In this document: piece by piece, positions 12,057 to 21,969 of the stretch | Position numbering within the stretch: the first letter of the stretch is position 1 | Layout of the letters: each line of letters opens with the position of its first letter | From: Ganoderma boninense | Lineage: Eukaryota; Basidiomycota; Agaricomycetes; Polyporales; Polyporaceae | Length of the DNA stretch: 64,000 bases | Assembly (NCBI GenBank): GCA_002900995.3 | Contig: CM035304.1 | Location: 975,498 to 1,039,497 of the forward strand | Direction of reading: 5' to 3' | Translations under genes and position numbers: made by a program | Notes under the pieces: generated by a model | What the model was told of the DNA's origin: nothing | The model's database searches: none | What the model saw: the letters and a program-made list of their open reading frames with translations, nothing else

Positions 12057-13290
12057 ATAGGCTCTCTATGTGCGCGAGTCCCGTCTATTCGAATGTCGCT
12101 GAGAGATACTGCAGGTCTCTTCAGTTTACTCCGAGCGTGGAATGAAGACGCTTGGAGGCGGAGTTAGATGGGGCTGGAAGAATTTGAACGAGAGGTTTGG
12201 GAGGAGGCGTTTGTCCGCGTGCCTGTCCGAAAGGTTCTCTCTACTGGCGAAGGCAGAGAGGTAGGCGCATTGTGCTAGAGCCTCTCACGCGCGAAGAAAG
12301 CGGGGGATGACATTCGGAGCGAGCGAGGATCGATGTTGAGTAGCCTCGTGTATGCACAGCCGCACGAGGCATGGAAGCTATGTGGGGATCTTCGTATCCA
12401 CTCCAACGGCTCCAAGGGGCAAGAAAAGGACGAGGGAAAATGGCCGAGAAGGAGTGGGACTCACCATTTGCATCGTCTCCCTGACGCTTCTCCGGTCTCG
12501 CGCTCATCCACCGCTGGGCACAGGCCCGAAAGGGATACGTCTGCGGTCGGAGAGGAAAGTCGAGAAGCCGCGCCGGGCGCTGTGTGCGTTTCGCCGACCT
12601 GAGCATGTCGCAGCGATTCCGATTGCGGGGTTCGAGTTAGGCGGTGGCAGCCCTGCCTGGTCCCCGCCCGTCCGTGTTAACTTATATCCCCTGTGGAATC
12701 AGTCAGAACACATGGATCAGGTAGGCAAACGCAAAGCAGGTGCACCGAACCGTACGAGATTCGTCGTCTCGGGTAGAACGTGTTTTGTCGCCCGGCGGAC
12801 GGAGCAAGTGGGCTCCCGAGCTGCCCCAGCGGAACAAGAAAAAAATATGACAAAGCACCGCGCGCCGCGCCCCACACTGCCTGTGTCCGTGGCCGAGACT
12901 GGAGTGTAGGGTCGTGCTCGGAGTACAGGACCGTCGGGGTGCCAGCGGAAGCTCGTCGCAGTGGATCGTACAAGACGCGCATTTGCGAGGGAGACTCACG
13001 AGGAGAGGTGGCACGACTTTGCGGTCGCGTTGGCTGCTCGTGTGGACCTCGGATGATCAGATACCGCCTCTCCAGATTCCGCGATCCCCGGTCCACGATT
13101 CCATCCTTGACACTGGACGCCTGCAGGCTCGGTCGTGTGTCGGAAACGCATACAATTTGGAAGACGCTTGAGAACAGTGGAAGAAAGGCATGTGCAGGCG
13201 GAGGGCCGTGGTGAAAGCCGATTACTTACGGAGGCGGAAAGCTCAGCGTATGTAGAAACTACATAAACGTCTGAGGATATTTTCCCTCAA
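12057..13290. other. Intergenic region upstream of panB
   Basis: This is the 5' flank of panB, reaching to the second tRNA gene. The frames present (up to 185 codons) overlap antisense and match nothing recognisable. I see no supported gene. Confidence 0.4.
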
Positions 13291-13362
13291 GCCCCTATAG
13301 CTCAGTGGTAGAGCGCGCCACTCGTAATGGTGAGGTCGGTTGTTCAATCCAGCCTGGGGGCA
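13291..13362 (+). tRNA. tRNA-Thr (anticodon CGU), second copy
   Basis: A 72-nt cloverleaf identical to the copy at 6956-7027 except in the acceptor stem. Here GCCCCTA pairs with TGGGGGC, where the other copy has GCCCTTA with TGAGGGC, so the fifth pair is C-G instead of T-A. Anticodon loop CTCGTAA gives anticodon CGT. The A-box (TAGCTCAGTGG) and T-loop (TTCAATC) are intact. A TTTTT run at 13367-13371 fits a Pol III terminator. No intron. Confidence 0.95.
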
Positions 13363-14892
13363 GATGTTTTTATCGAAGGTTTGTGAGAGACGAGCCGCGC
13401 CTATAACATTCGTTAGATTCAGCACGCCAGGCATGTTCACTTCCGCCATACTCTTCATCATTCTATCTGCCATTGACCTTCCAACTCCCGACGGCCATGC
13501 GTTCTTCTCGGACCTATAGTCTTCTATGTCTCTTTGTATCTTCTGCAGGCGTGTAAACACACAGTGTCAGCGATATTCGATATCTCGACATGCTGTGCAG
13601 CTCTATCTATTTAGTCGTTTGTGTATTAACGTTCCGCCTTGGAGATGGAGATGTTTCACGGCGAGGAACCCGGTCAAGAGTAAACACCCAGTGAGAAAGT
13701 CCATCTCGAGCCGCTTCAGCTGCACCCATGTCGGGAAGCACACCTGGACGTGATCCCACCACCAGCCACTCCGAGTTCATCGCTGCTCAAGTTGATGCTC
13801 TGCGCGCGCAGGTGAGTCAGATGGATCGAAGCCAGTCAGCTATGTACCCGAATGCGCGAAGAACATCAAGGGATGACGGGTGTATGAGCATCATGTACTG
13901 TTCCTGATGCTGGTTCGGGGCACCATTGCCTCGAGGTCTCAAGAGGACGCTGGGATGTACAACTCGAGAGCACGGCTTAGGTCGATGCCTAGTCCAGTCA
14001 TTAAAGCTGGTGTGTAGGTTGAAGATAGCCAGTGAGGTATATGATATACTGGAAAGCGCACGTAGCGAGGGATCGAAGTACGGGACAATGACAGTTCACC
14101 AGAGTGCGGACATGAGAGCTGCTTGATCTAGAGAGACGTTACTACAAAGAGCGCATGCCGCATAGCACGTACTGACAGCTCCTCCAACTAGGAGTAAATA
14201 TAGCATCGATCTGCTGCGCAGGCAGCGACGTTGTAGCATGCTTTGCGCTATGAGGATCCGGGAGGAAGTCGCCAGCTGACGTCTTCGGTTTTATGGCGAG
14301 GAACCCGTCGAGAGTAAGAGTGGAAAACGGGAGTGAAGGGGTACACACGAGTTCAGCTCCACAGGTGTCTGAATCTATGTGTACATGTATGTCTCGAGGT
14401 TGGGCACCTTGCGATCGGGGGAAGCTGGGGAGCCAGGATGCGTCGTGGGTGTGTGTGTCCAGTGAGGAACTGCGCACGTGTGGACAGATGCCGCAAGATC
14501 ATGGCTGCAAAAGGGAGAGAGAGACATGAAGCATACGCGCGAGGCCGGCATGAGGGCGTAATGAGCTGGTCGAGTAGAGCGAACCTATCACCGCGGATAG
14601 TGCGATCAGTACATGCCGGCAGGAGAGACATGAACGTAGGAGGCCGTGAATGAGCTTGCCCCAACCGCGGATAGCGATATTACATGCCGGCAAAGTCCGA
14701 GCGCACTGCTTGGACACGGCCCCACCTGACCCTGTCGTCTACTACCTCTCACCGTATCCTCCATCAGAGTCCTCTCCTTCGTCGCCGTCAAAAGACTCGC
14801 CGTTGTTCCGTATCTTACTGCACGCAGCAGCAACTTCTCGCTGTAACTCTCTGGACCCTCTACCCAATTCCTTACTCGGAAGCTGTAACGAC
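13363..14892. other. Intergenic region with a possible relic first exon
   Basis: A candidate first exon at 13728-13811 reads MSGSTPGRDPTTSHSEF and ends at a good donor (GTGAGT at 13812), but no continuing exon is recognisable. A short direct repeat (GGCGAGGAACCCG) occurs at 13660-13672 and 14295-14307, followed in both places by a similar CAAGAGTAA/CGAGAGTAA. 14650-14892 is the 5' flank of the F-box 1 gene. Confidence 0.3.
14689..14704 (+). repeat. 16-bp exact direct repeat, copy 1
   Basis: GGCAAAGTCCGAGCGC lies about 190 bp upstream of the F-box 1 start. An identical copy lies at 18826-18841, downstream of F-box 2. It may be a trace of a duplicated flank. Confidence 0.5.
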
Positions 14893-16510
14893 ATGGCTTG
14901 TCAGGGTTTACCATTCGACGTCTTACTGCTGATTATGCAGGTATCTCCGCTAGATACGGCCGCAAGGATATTGCGAACATGCCACACGCTCAGCGATGGC
15001 GGAGCGAGGTTCCTTTTGGACCGCGGGGTATTGCTTGCGACAAGGGACTGGCTGCATCGTCACCTTCGTCCAGTTCATGTATGCCGACGCAGTCATCCGG
15101 TTCCAGCACCTCCGCACACTCGAGCTCGCATGCGGCATGTGGCGAGATACAACCTCCCGCCGTGGATGCGCTTCTCACGCTGATCTCGTACTCCTCTCTG
15201 GCCCTCGACTCACTGACGCTTCAGGAATCAGGATGGGGAAGCGATGCTCAAGTCAACCGCAGTGCCGGCACCCTCTCCCTCGGACGCCGTCCAGCTTCCT
15301 CTTATCGACGCCCTCACAGCGCTGACGACGATCCCGCACCTCACACTCCGCGGCCACTGTGGTCTCCACACATGGAGGGTAGTTAAGTCAATTCGCTAGC
15401 CCCTGAAGACGGTGTCCATCGAGTTCACCCGCGGGCTGCGTGTCGACTACCTTCGCCGGCGCCGGAATCCCATCCTCACGCTCGCCCGCCATTGCTCGAA
15501 GAAATCTCGGCGAGCACTTCGCCATGCTCCCCAGAAGGCCCCTCAGCTTCGTGCCGAGGCAGCCCCTCGTGCAGACCGTGTACCCTGCCGTCCGTGCCAT
15601 CAGGGCCACGCTCAGCTTCATACTGCCCCCCATGCACCCTGCAGCTCATTGCTGCCTTTCCTATTCTGACGCACCTCTCCCCCACATTGCCTGTCAACAG
15701 CGCAGGCTCCAAACGGTTCCTCCCACATCGAGCGCGCGATGCAGCGCCGGCTTTGGCAGAGGGAGGTACAGGAGGACTACACACCTAGGCAGACGTTGAT
15801 GCACCTCGAAGAGCTAGAGGTGAGCCTCACCGAAATCCTTGCGCTAGGGCTGATTGGGTGCCACGTCGCTATTGTGCGACTCACCGAGGCGCTGTCGGAG
15901 CGCGCTGAATACAAACACGTCAAGATCGTCCTGGAGGACACCTGTCCCGCCAAGCTCGCGATGACCACCACCGGCATGTCTGCGTTTGCCGACTTGATGC
16001 GGGCAGTGTTCAGTGATCCTGTCGCTCGGCGAGGTGGAGCTCGTCTTCACTCCCTCGGAAAGGAACATGGATATTCGGACGATGCTGGTGCGTTTCGGGC
16101 CTTGGACTGTCCCTCTCGCGAGAGCGGAATGTAGACCCACTGATGATCTTCTCATAGAACGTTGTTGCCACAACACTCGCGGTGCTCCCACTCCACCGCA
16201 TCGTGCTCAAGCTCAACTATGGATTGCTTGGTGCGAAGGAGGACTCGTGCAGGATTCAACACGAGTCCTCCAGCCTTGTGAACAGTGGCGTGGATCGTCT
16301 CGACGGGGCGACAACCTTGGCGCTGTTCCGTGTGGCGACCCCCTCTCTAGTCACGGATGTTGTCGTGCACGTTTCTACAGACGGGGCTCCCTCGTAAACT
16401 GGAAAGTCCGACAGATTATTGTCTTTGATCCCGTGAGCCTGGCCGACGCGCTATCCATTATTCTATCTGATGACATTGGAGAATTGGAGTTCTGGTGTAT
16501 GCTGACTTAG
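14893..16510 (+). pseudogene. F-box/LRR-like gene 1, decayed
   Basis: The start MACQGLPFDVLLLIMQVSP is a typical basidiomycete F-box-like opening, followed by RILRTCHTLSDGGARFLL and the characteristic FVQFMYADAVIRFQHLRTLEL block that begins the leucine-rich part. Later pieces (LTLISYSSLALDSLTLQESG; IPHLTLRGHCGL; an intron at about 16088-16158 leading into VVATTLAVLPLHRIVLKL) continue the repeat pattern. The reading frame shifts at about 15050 and 15150 and again in 15250-15750, and an in-frame TAG interrupts it at 15399-15401. Such proteins would be substrate receptors of SCF ubiquitin ligases (family knowledge). The combination of nonsense codon and shifts argues for a pseudogene. The 3' limit is approximate. 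Confidence 0.6.
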
Positions 16511-16752
16511 AGCATCAGTAGATGCTATCTGGATGTTATTTGGTCCAATGGTGTCTCAGTCCCGTTCTTCGTGGATTAAAAGCGTGTCGGGGTTTCCACG
16601 CTGAAAACCTAACCATGGTCGAAAACTGGTCGTCAAACGCTCTACGCGGAACTAAGCGGTGCACGAACTCTAAGTTCCTTGTATTAGCGGGTATCGATGC
16701 ACCAGGAAGGAACATCGATCTCTGCCTACGTCTTCCACCACTCTCTACGGCA
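16511..16752. other. Short spacer between the F-box-like genes
   Basis: This 242-bp stretch is the 3' flank of F-box 1 and the 5' flank of F-box 2. A frame reading MVENWSSNALRG is present but has no recognisable domain. Confidence 0.3.
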
Positions 16753-18470
16753 ATGCTCAACCCTTCCTCAATTGTCAATACCGCGGTACGATCCTCTTGG
16801 ATCTGGGCCCATTCAGCATGTACTGATGCTTTGATAGTCTTTACAGCTCAACGAAAGGTGGAGACTCCCCTTCGACGTGGTGTCAGGTGTCATGGCCATT
16901 TCCCGACGCTCGACGGTCTCTGGGCTGATGAAGACGTGCCGCACGCTTTATACGGAGGGGCCCAAGCACTTGCTGCGAGACGGCGTTCGGCTTTCCTCGA
17001 CAGATGAGATCACGAAATTCGCGACATTCATGCTGGTCGAAGACACCTCACGGTTCGTCTACTTGCGAACTCTGGCCTTGCGAGTGGAACGCCTTGCGTA
17101 TACCGACGCCGAGGCCGATCTCATTCGACTGCTTTCCCACCCTGCCCTCGCATTGGAAGCTTTAGTGCTCCGTCCTGCAGAAACCTATCTCGGTCTGCTC
17201 ACAGACCCCGCCTTACGGGCGGCGATCGGGACGGTTAATGACCGTCAAACACCTGGCCGCACTCGGGGTAGACGCATATGGCGCTTCTCTGATCAGTCGA
17301 CTCCCATGGGACCTGGAGTCTATATCTCTCAGCACGACGTGCACCGTTCGGGACGTTCTCCCGATGTTGGAACCCTTCTCCGACACTCTCCAGACGGTGC
17401 TCGTCGACTCGGAGTCGGAGGGGACCCGGGCTGTAGACCATTTCTTCGGCGCGGATCCTGGGTCTTGCCGCTTCCCCTACGTGCGGACATTCGGGGTTGA
17501 ATACAACGAATCCACCCCACACCTTCTTTCCCACTCGGCATTCTCCACAACATTCCCCGCTCTTTCGCACCTACAGCTCATCCCCTCGGAACCCTCGACG
17601 ACATGGCGATACACACAGCCTTCGAACAAGTCGAGAAATCATCCGCCCTCGAGCTCTTGGACCTCTGGAGGGCAGTCAACTTCTCGAAGGCCGGAGACGG
17701 GAATCGCCACCATCCTTATCGTCGCTCACTGAATATTCGGGAGGCCTGCGCAGCGTGTATGCCCTCCGCCTGGACTGCACGCTATCGAAACTCCGCCTTT
17801 GGCAGGACATCCAGGTGGATGAACTCAACCTCCTCCGCGCTGTATTAGAAGATACCCATCCCGCGTGTCTCTGTCTCAGCACCGAGCTTCTGCACGTCGA
17901 AGCCCTGTACGCCATCTTGCGGACCATTGTGCCGCCGAAGCGCATAGATATGAACATCTTGGTCCCCAAAGGCACTAGTGTACGTCAATCTCTGCGCTGC
18001 TGCAACTGAGCCATAGTCGCCTCCACTGTAGTGGCATCTCACTGACGGCGCGTGGATAATTCCTCAGACAAAGCAGGTCCACACCGTCCTGGAGATGCTC
18101 TTACTGCGAGTTCCGATGGGCCTGGATGAGCTGAACGTCCTCTTCGACATCTCGTCGTATCGGCCTGCGCAAAAGTCGGCGATGAACAGTGTTCTGGAAG
18201 AGTACACTACTACCCACCAGGCATTTACCCTCGCTCCGTCTCTCAGGTTCACCTGTAGACCGTATGAGGAGAGCGATCACGGAGACTGGCAGTGGCCGGA
18301 TCTCGGCCAGAGGGTGTACAGCACCCATGATATCCACAGTAACGCCGAAGGCGACCGGTATCCTTTTGGCGACGGTGAAGACATTATTTTGGAAGAGCGA
18401 CGGTCAGAGCAGCGGCTTAGTAACCTTCGATGGTCTCTGTTGGGGACCGGGGTTCTAGAGACCCCATAGC
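16753..18470 (+). CDS. F-box/LRR-like protein 2, with single-base frame breaks
   Basis: The proposed first exon at 16753-16785 (MLNPSSIVNTA) splices over a 61-nt intron (16786-16846) to LNERWRLPFDVVSGVMAISR, then SGLMKTCRTLYTEGPKHLL and FATFMLVEDTSRFVYLRTLAL. This is the same N-terminal plan as F-box 1. Leucine-rich segments follow, including LISRLPWDLESISLSTTCTV and VDELNLLRAVLEDTHPACL. A last intron (about 17981-18065) leads to TVLEMLLLRVPMGLDELNVL, and the protein ends GTGVLETP at 18467-18470. Frame changes of one base are needed near 17236, 17590 and 17680, but I see no in-frame stop within the intended frame. It is a putative SCF substrate receptor; targets cannot be inferred. It lies head-to-tail behind F-box 1. 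Confidence 0.6.
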
Positions 18471-19392
18471 CATTGCGATAGCGAGATCATACAGCTGTCA
18501 ATAGTTGGCTTACGGCTTACGGATGTAGTAAATTTATTCCACATGCAGAGTCTACGACGGAGGCACTGGAGCTCGAATCGTACGGCCCGCCGGGTTTCGG
18601 GGATGGGCCGGTGGCACCTTGTATTACACCATCGATGTTACGAGCTCTGTATAAATTAATAATCAGTACAGCGTGGCTGTATATCTCTCACAACTACATG
18701 CAAATCATGGCGACATCATATGCGGGAAGACATGCTGCACTGGCACCCGGAATGCAACTTTTGTGGCGAGGCCTTACAACGGTGGCCGTCTGGCCTGAGG
18801 CCAATACAAGGCGCATCTATACGAGGGCAAAGTCCGAGCGCTAGACCTGCCGATGGCTTGGCCGCGACTCCTTGTTCTCTACCGTGACCTAACAGCCAAC
18901 CATACCCTTGCAGTTGAACCATACCCTGGAACAGAATCAACTCCTCTTGCGTCACTTCGTTAACATTGCTATTGGAGCTTGTCTCTATTCCTCTTACTCC
19001 TGCGCGTCGAAATGAGCTGGGTCCTTGACTCACCGCAAGCTCGTCGAGTTCATCGCTCGGCTTGCTGGCAATATGACTTCCACTCGAACGGTCCACGGGC
19101 ATCCCAGACTCGGGTCCTCGCGAAACATACTTATATGCTCGGATGAGTGGGTATTCGATTCTCTATGCTTTCGGGACCTTTGGCATGTGCAACGATTCTA
19201 TGGGCTAGAAGTCCTTCGAAATCACACGATGGTCTCGTCAGCTATAACTCTCCCCGTCGTACACAGTCTCTTCCCCCTCTCCCTCTCCTGAACGTCGCCA
19301 ATGCACACATTGGGCGACTGGAACAGTAAGTTGGATATTTCTCGGACATCTGCTGGCCGAGCCTTCCTGATGACTCGCCGCAGCACGACGCA
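18471..19392. other. Intergenic region between F-box 2 and HET gene
   Basis: A minus-strand frame at 18716-19102 (128 codons) is open but matches no family I recognise. The rest is the 5' flank of the HET gene. Confidence 0.3.
18826..18841 (+). repeat. 16-bp exact direct repeat, copy 2
   Basis: Identical to 14689-14704 (GGCAAAGTCCGAGCGC). It lies about 550 bp upstream of the HET gene start. Confidence 0.5.
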
Positions 19393-21515
19393 ATGTGGTT
19401 GCTGAGTACTGATCGCGCCGAACTCCACTTTTTCCCCAGCCCAGAGGCAGTCGTCGGCGGCTACGCGATCCTATCCCATACTTGGGGCGACCACGAGCAG
19501 ACGTTCCAAGAAACACAAGCTCTCCGCGAGCGGTGCAAGAGTACTGGTGCAAACCCCCGAGACCTCGCGACGGCGAAGGTCCGCGAGAGCTGCGTCCTGG
19601 CGGAACGCCACGGGTACCGGTGGTTGTGGAACGACACATGCTGCATCGACAAGGCGAGTAGCTCTGAGCTCTCGGAAGCGATCAACTCGATGTTCCGCTG
19701 GTACTTTCTTGCGGAGGTGTGCTACGCATATCTCCACGACGTCTGGAGATCTGATGTCCTGGATGCACCGCGCATTCAGCATTCCAGAGCTCACGGTGGC
19801 ACACCCGCGGATGGACGTTGCAGGAGCTCATCGCGCCGTTCTTTGTCATCTTTTTGTCGCGAGATTGGAAGATAATAGGCAACAAGGTGGACCTTGCACC
19901 GCTCCTCGAGGCAGTCACTGGCATCTCTTCGGAGGTGCTAACGCACCAAGAGCACTACTCGACCGCCAGCGTCGCAGAGCGCATGCGGTGGGCGTCGAGG
20001 CGAACTACAACCCGTGTCGAGGACGAGGCGTACAGCCTGATGGGCCTCTTCAACGTCAACATGGCTACCATCTATGGAGAGGGGCGTAAAGCATTCCAGC
20101 GACTACAAGCACGAGATTCTCAAACAGTCGTCCGACACGAGCCTATTCGCCTGGGGTCGAGAGGCAGACTCCTTCGAAGAAAACTACCCAGTATCGCCGG
20201 AGAGCTATAAAGCCTTATCCTCCGACCGATTCTTGTCATCCTTGGACGATACGTTCCTTCTTGCACCGTCACCGAAGAACTTCATCGAGCCATACGGGCC
20301 TGCTGTGCGTTATACGCCGTCCGCGAGAAATCCATTGCAGCCGTATCTCAGCGAGCAATGGACAACGCAAAGTGTGAGTGACGTGTCTTGTCATGATTGC
20401 TGTGACTAACGAAATATTATCAGAGTGAAACAGACCGGGGGAAAAGTCGCTTTGAGCGCGAGTTTTGGTCCATTCGGCCGAAGTGAGCTGCCTCGGTTTT
20501 CTCCTACCAACTATGGGCTGGAATGCCACTTCCCCGTCATCGAATCAGACGGGCTCATCGTCGCCGTCCTCCTGTGCGACACCGGCCGAGAACACATCGG
20601 GCTCATCCTCCGCCCGTCTGACGATCCTGTCCAGGATCTGTCGCGGAAGAAATACCACACTGGGTGCATGTTCCAGGCCCACGGATTCAAGCGTCTCATA
20701 TTGCTGGGCAGCGACCTCTACGACCTGCGTCTCAACGGGAAGCCCGTGACCGCCGATGGCGCGACGTCCTCATCGCCGAAGCCTCTCCGCCAGCCAGGAA
20801 GGACGTCGGGTCTAGCCGATGCTTCGCTCTGCACTCCATCGCCCCCGCCCCGCCCTTCCGCATCCCCCACTGGCTGATCAGCAGGCTCGCGCTGGTGGGC
20901 ATGGACATGCACCCCATCAGCCTGCAGAATAGCCCCGAAAACGGGATGCCGTTGCGCGTGACCGCGTCATTCGAGAACATCGTGAACACAGAGTGTGTGG
21001 AAATCATGCTCGGGACGTGCGCGCGCGCCCCCGGGCGGCCGGCGCACTGGGCGAAGGCGTTCCCGCGGTTCGCGTACGAGCTGGACCTGCGCGACTTCTT
21101 CTCGCACGACTGCCGCCAGGACCATGTCAAGGCTTGGCCGGGGTGGGCGAAGGAGTTCGGGGACGAGGCCCGGACCGTCCGGCTTTCGTTCTCGCGCTGC
21201 AGGCTGAACCCCGAGCATACCTTGGTGGTCCACATCGAGCTCGAGGGGAGAGTGTACGGCGATATGATAGAGCAGATGAACCTCGAGTTTCCATCGCGCA
21301 AGGATGCCGGAGTCAAGGAGGAGGATATGGGTGGCCGCAGGACCCGGGGTGCGACGCGCGGCCCTCGCGGACAGCGGCAGCCGACTTCTCGTGGTTCCCG
21401 CTCCCGAGCTGCGGTCGCTGGTCCTTCGCGCACCTCTGTCTCTCAAGATCGTAGTGCTCCTACGTTAGAGTGGTTCACTCAGTTGCTAGAGGATGTCAGA
21501 TTGCATAACGGATGA
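19393..21515 (+). CDS. HET-domain (heterokaryon incompatibility-like) protein with frame breaks
   Basis: The start MWLLSTDRAELHFF is the standard opening of agaricomycete HET proteins. The HET domain covers roughly the first 250 residues: GGYAILSHTWG, then RWLWNDTCCIDKASSSELSE, INSMFRWYFLAEVCYAYL, SRWHTRGWTLQELIAP and VEDEAYSLMGLFNVNM with IYGEGRKAFQRLQ. The long C-terminal part has the usual landmarks (YGLECHFPVIESDGLIVAVL, KPVTA then WRDVLIAEASPP, WPGWAKEFGDEARTVRLSFS). One intron is visible at 20374-20423, with a GACTAAC branch site. One-base frame changes are required near 19770, 20107, 20430 and 20755; otherwise the sequence is full length and well conserved. HET domains trigger death of incompatible fused cells in ascomycetes; in mushrooms the role is less clear. 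It could be a recent pseudogene or error-laden sequence. Confidence 0.82.
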
Positions 21516-21969
21516 TACACAGCGGCCTTCCTCGATCATGAGTATAGATAGGATCTCTCTTTTCGGTCGACGCGGATAACAAAGCTAAACATATTGCTAC
21601 ACGTACGAATAGAAGCATAACCAAAATCTTGGCCTCAGATGGAGACGTCATATACAGAGCATCGTATCGTGCCAATAAAAGGATCGTAGACGCACAGGGT
21701 CCCGGTTCAGAAAACCCAAACTTGACAATAGTATGCAATAACATAGAGAATAAACCTGTGAACGGACTAGAACACGAACGATGGGAGCGTCAGGGCAGAA
21801 ACACCTGGAGAAGAGTGATGCAATATGATACAGGATTGGCCACCAACGTTAGGCGGAACGCAAGTAAGGCGTCGAATGACCGTGACCAGAGAACCGGCAG
21901 CGAGAGCACAACACGAACAACCAAGATATCACAACCAACGAATGAGACTGCAGGTCGTATCCAAGCCGC
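21516..21969. other. Intergenic region between convergent HET and AT-hook genes
   Basis: 3' flanks of two convergent genes. It is AT-richer than its surroundings, and I see no gene. Confidence 0.4.

Noticed and set aside
13728..13811. Stand-alone gene from an exon-like start (MSGSTPGRDPTT...)
   Set aside because: Good donor site but no continuing exon or recognisable product.
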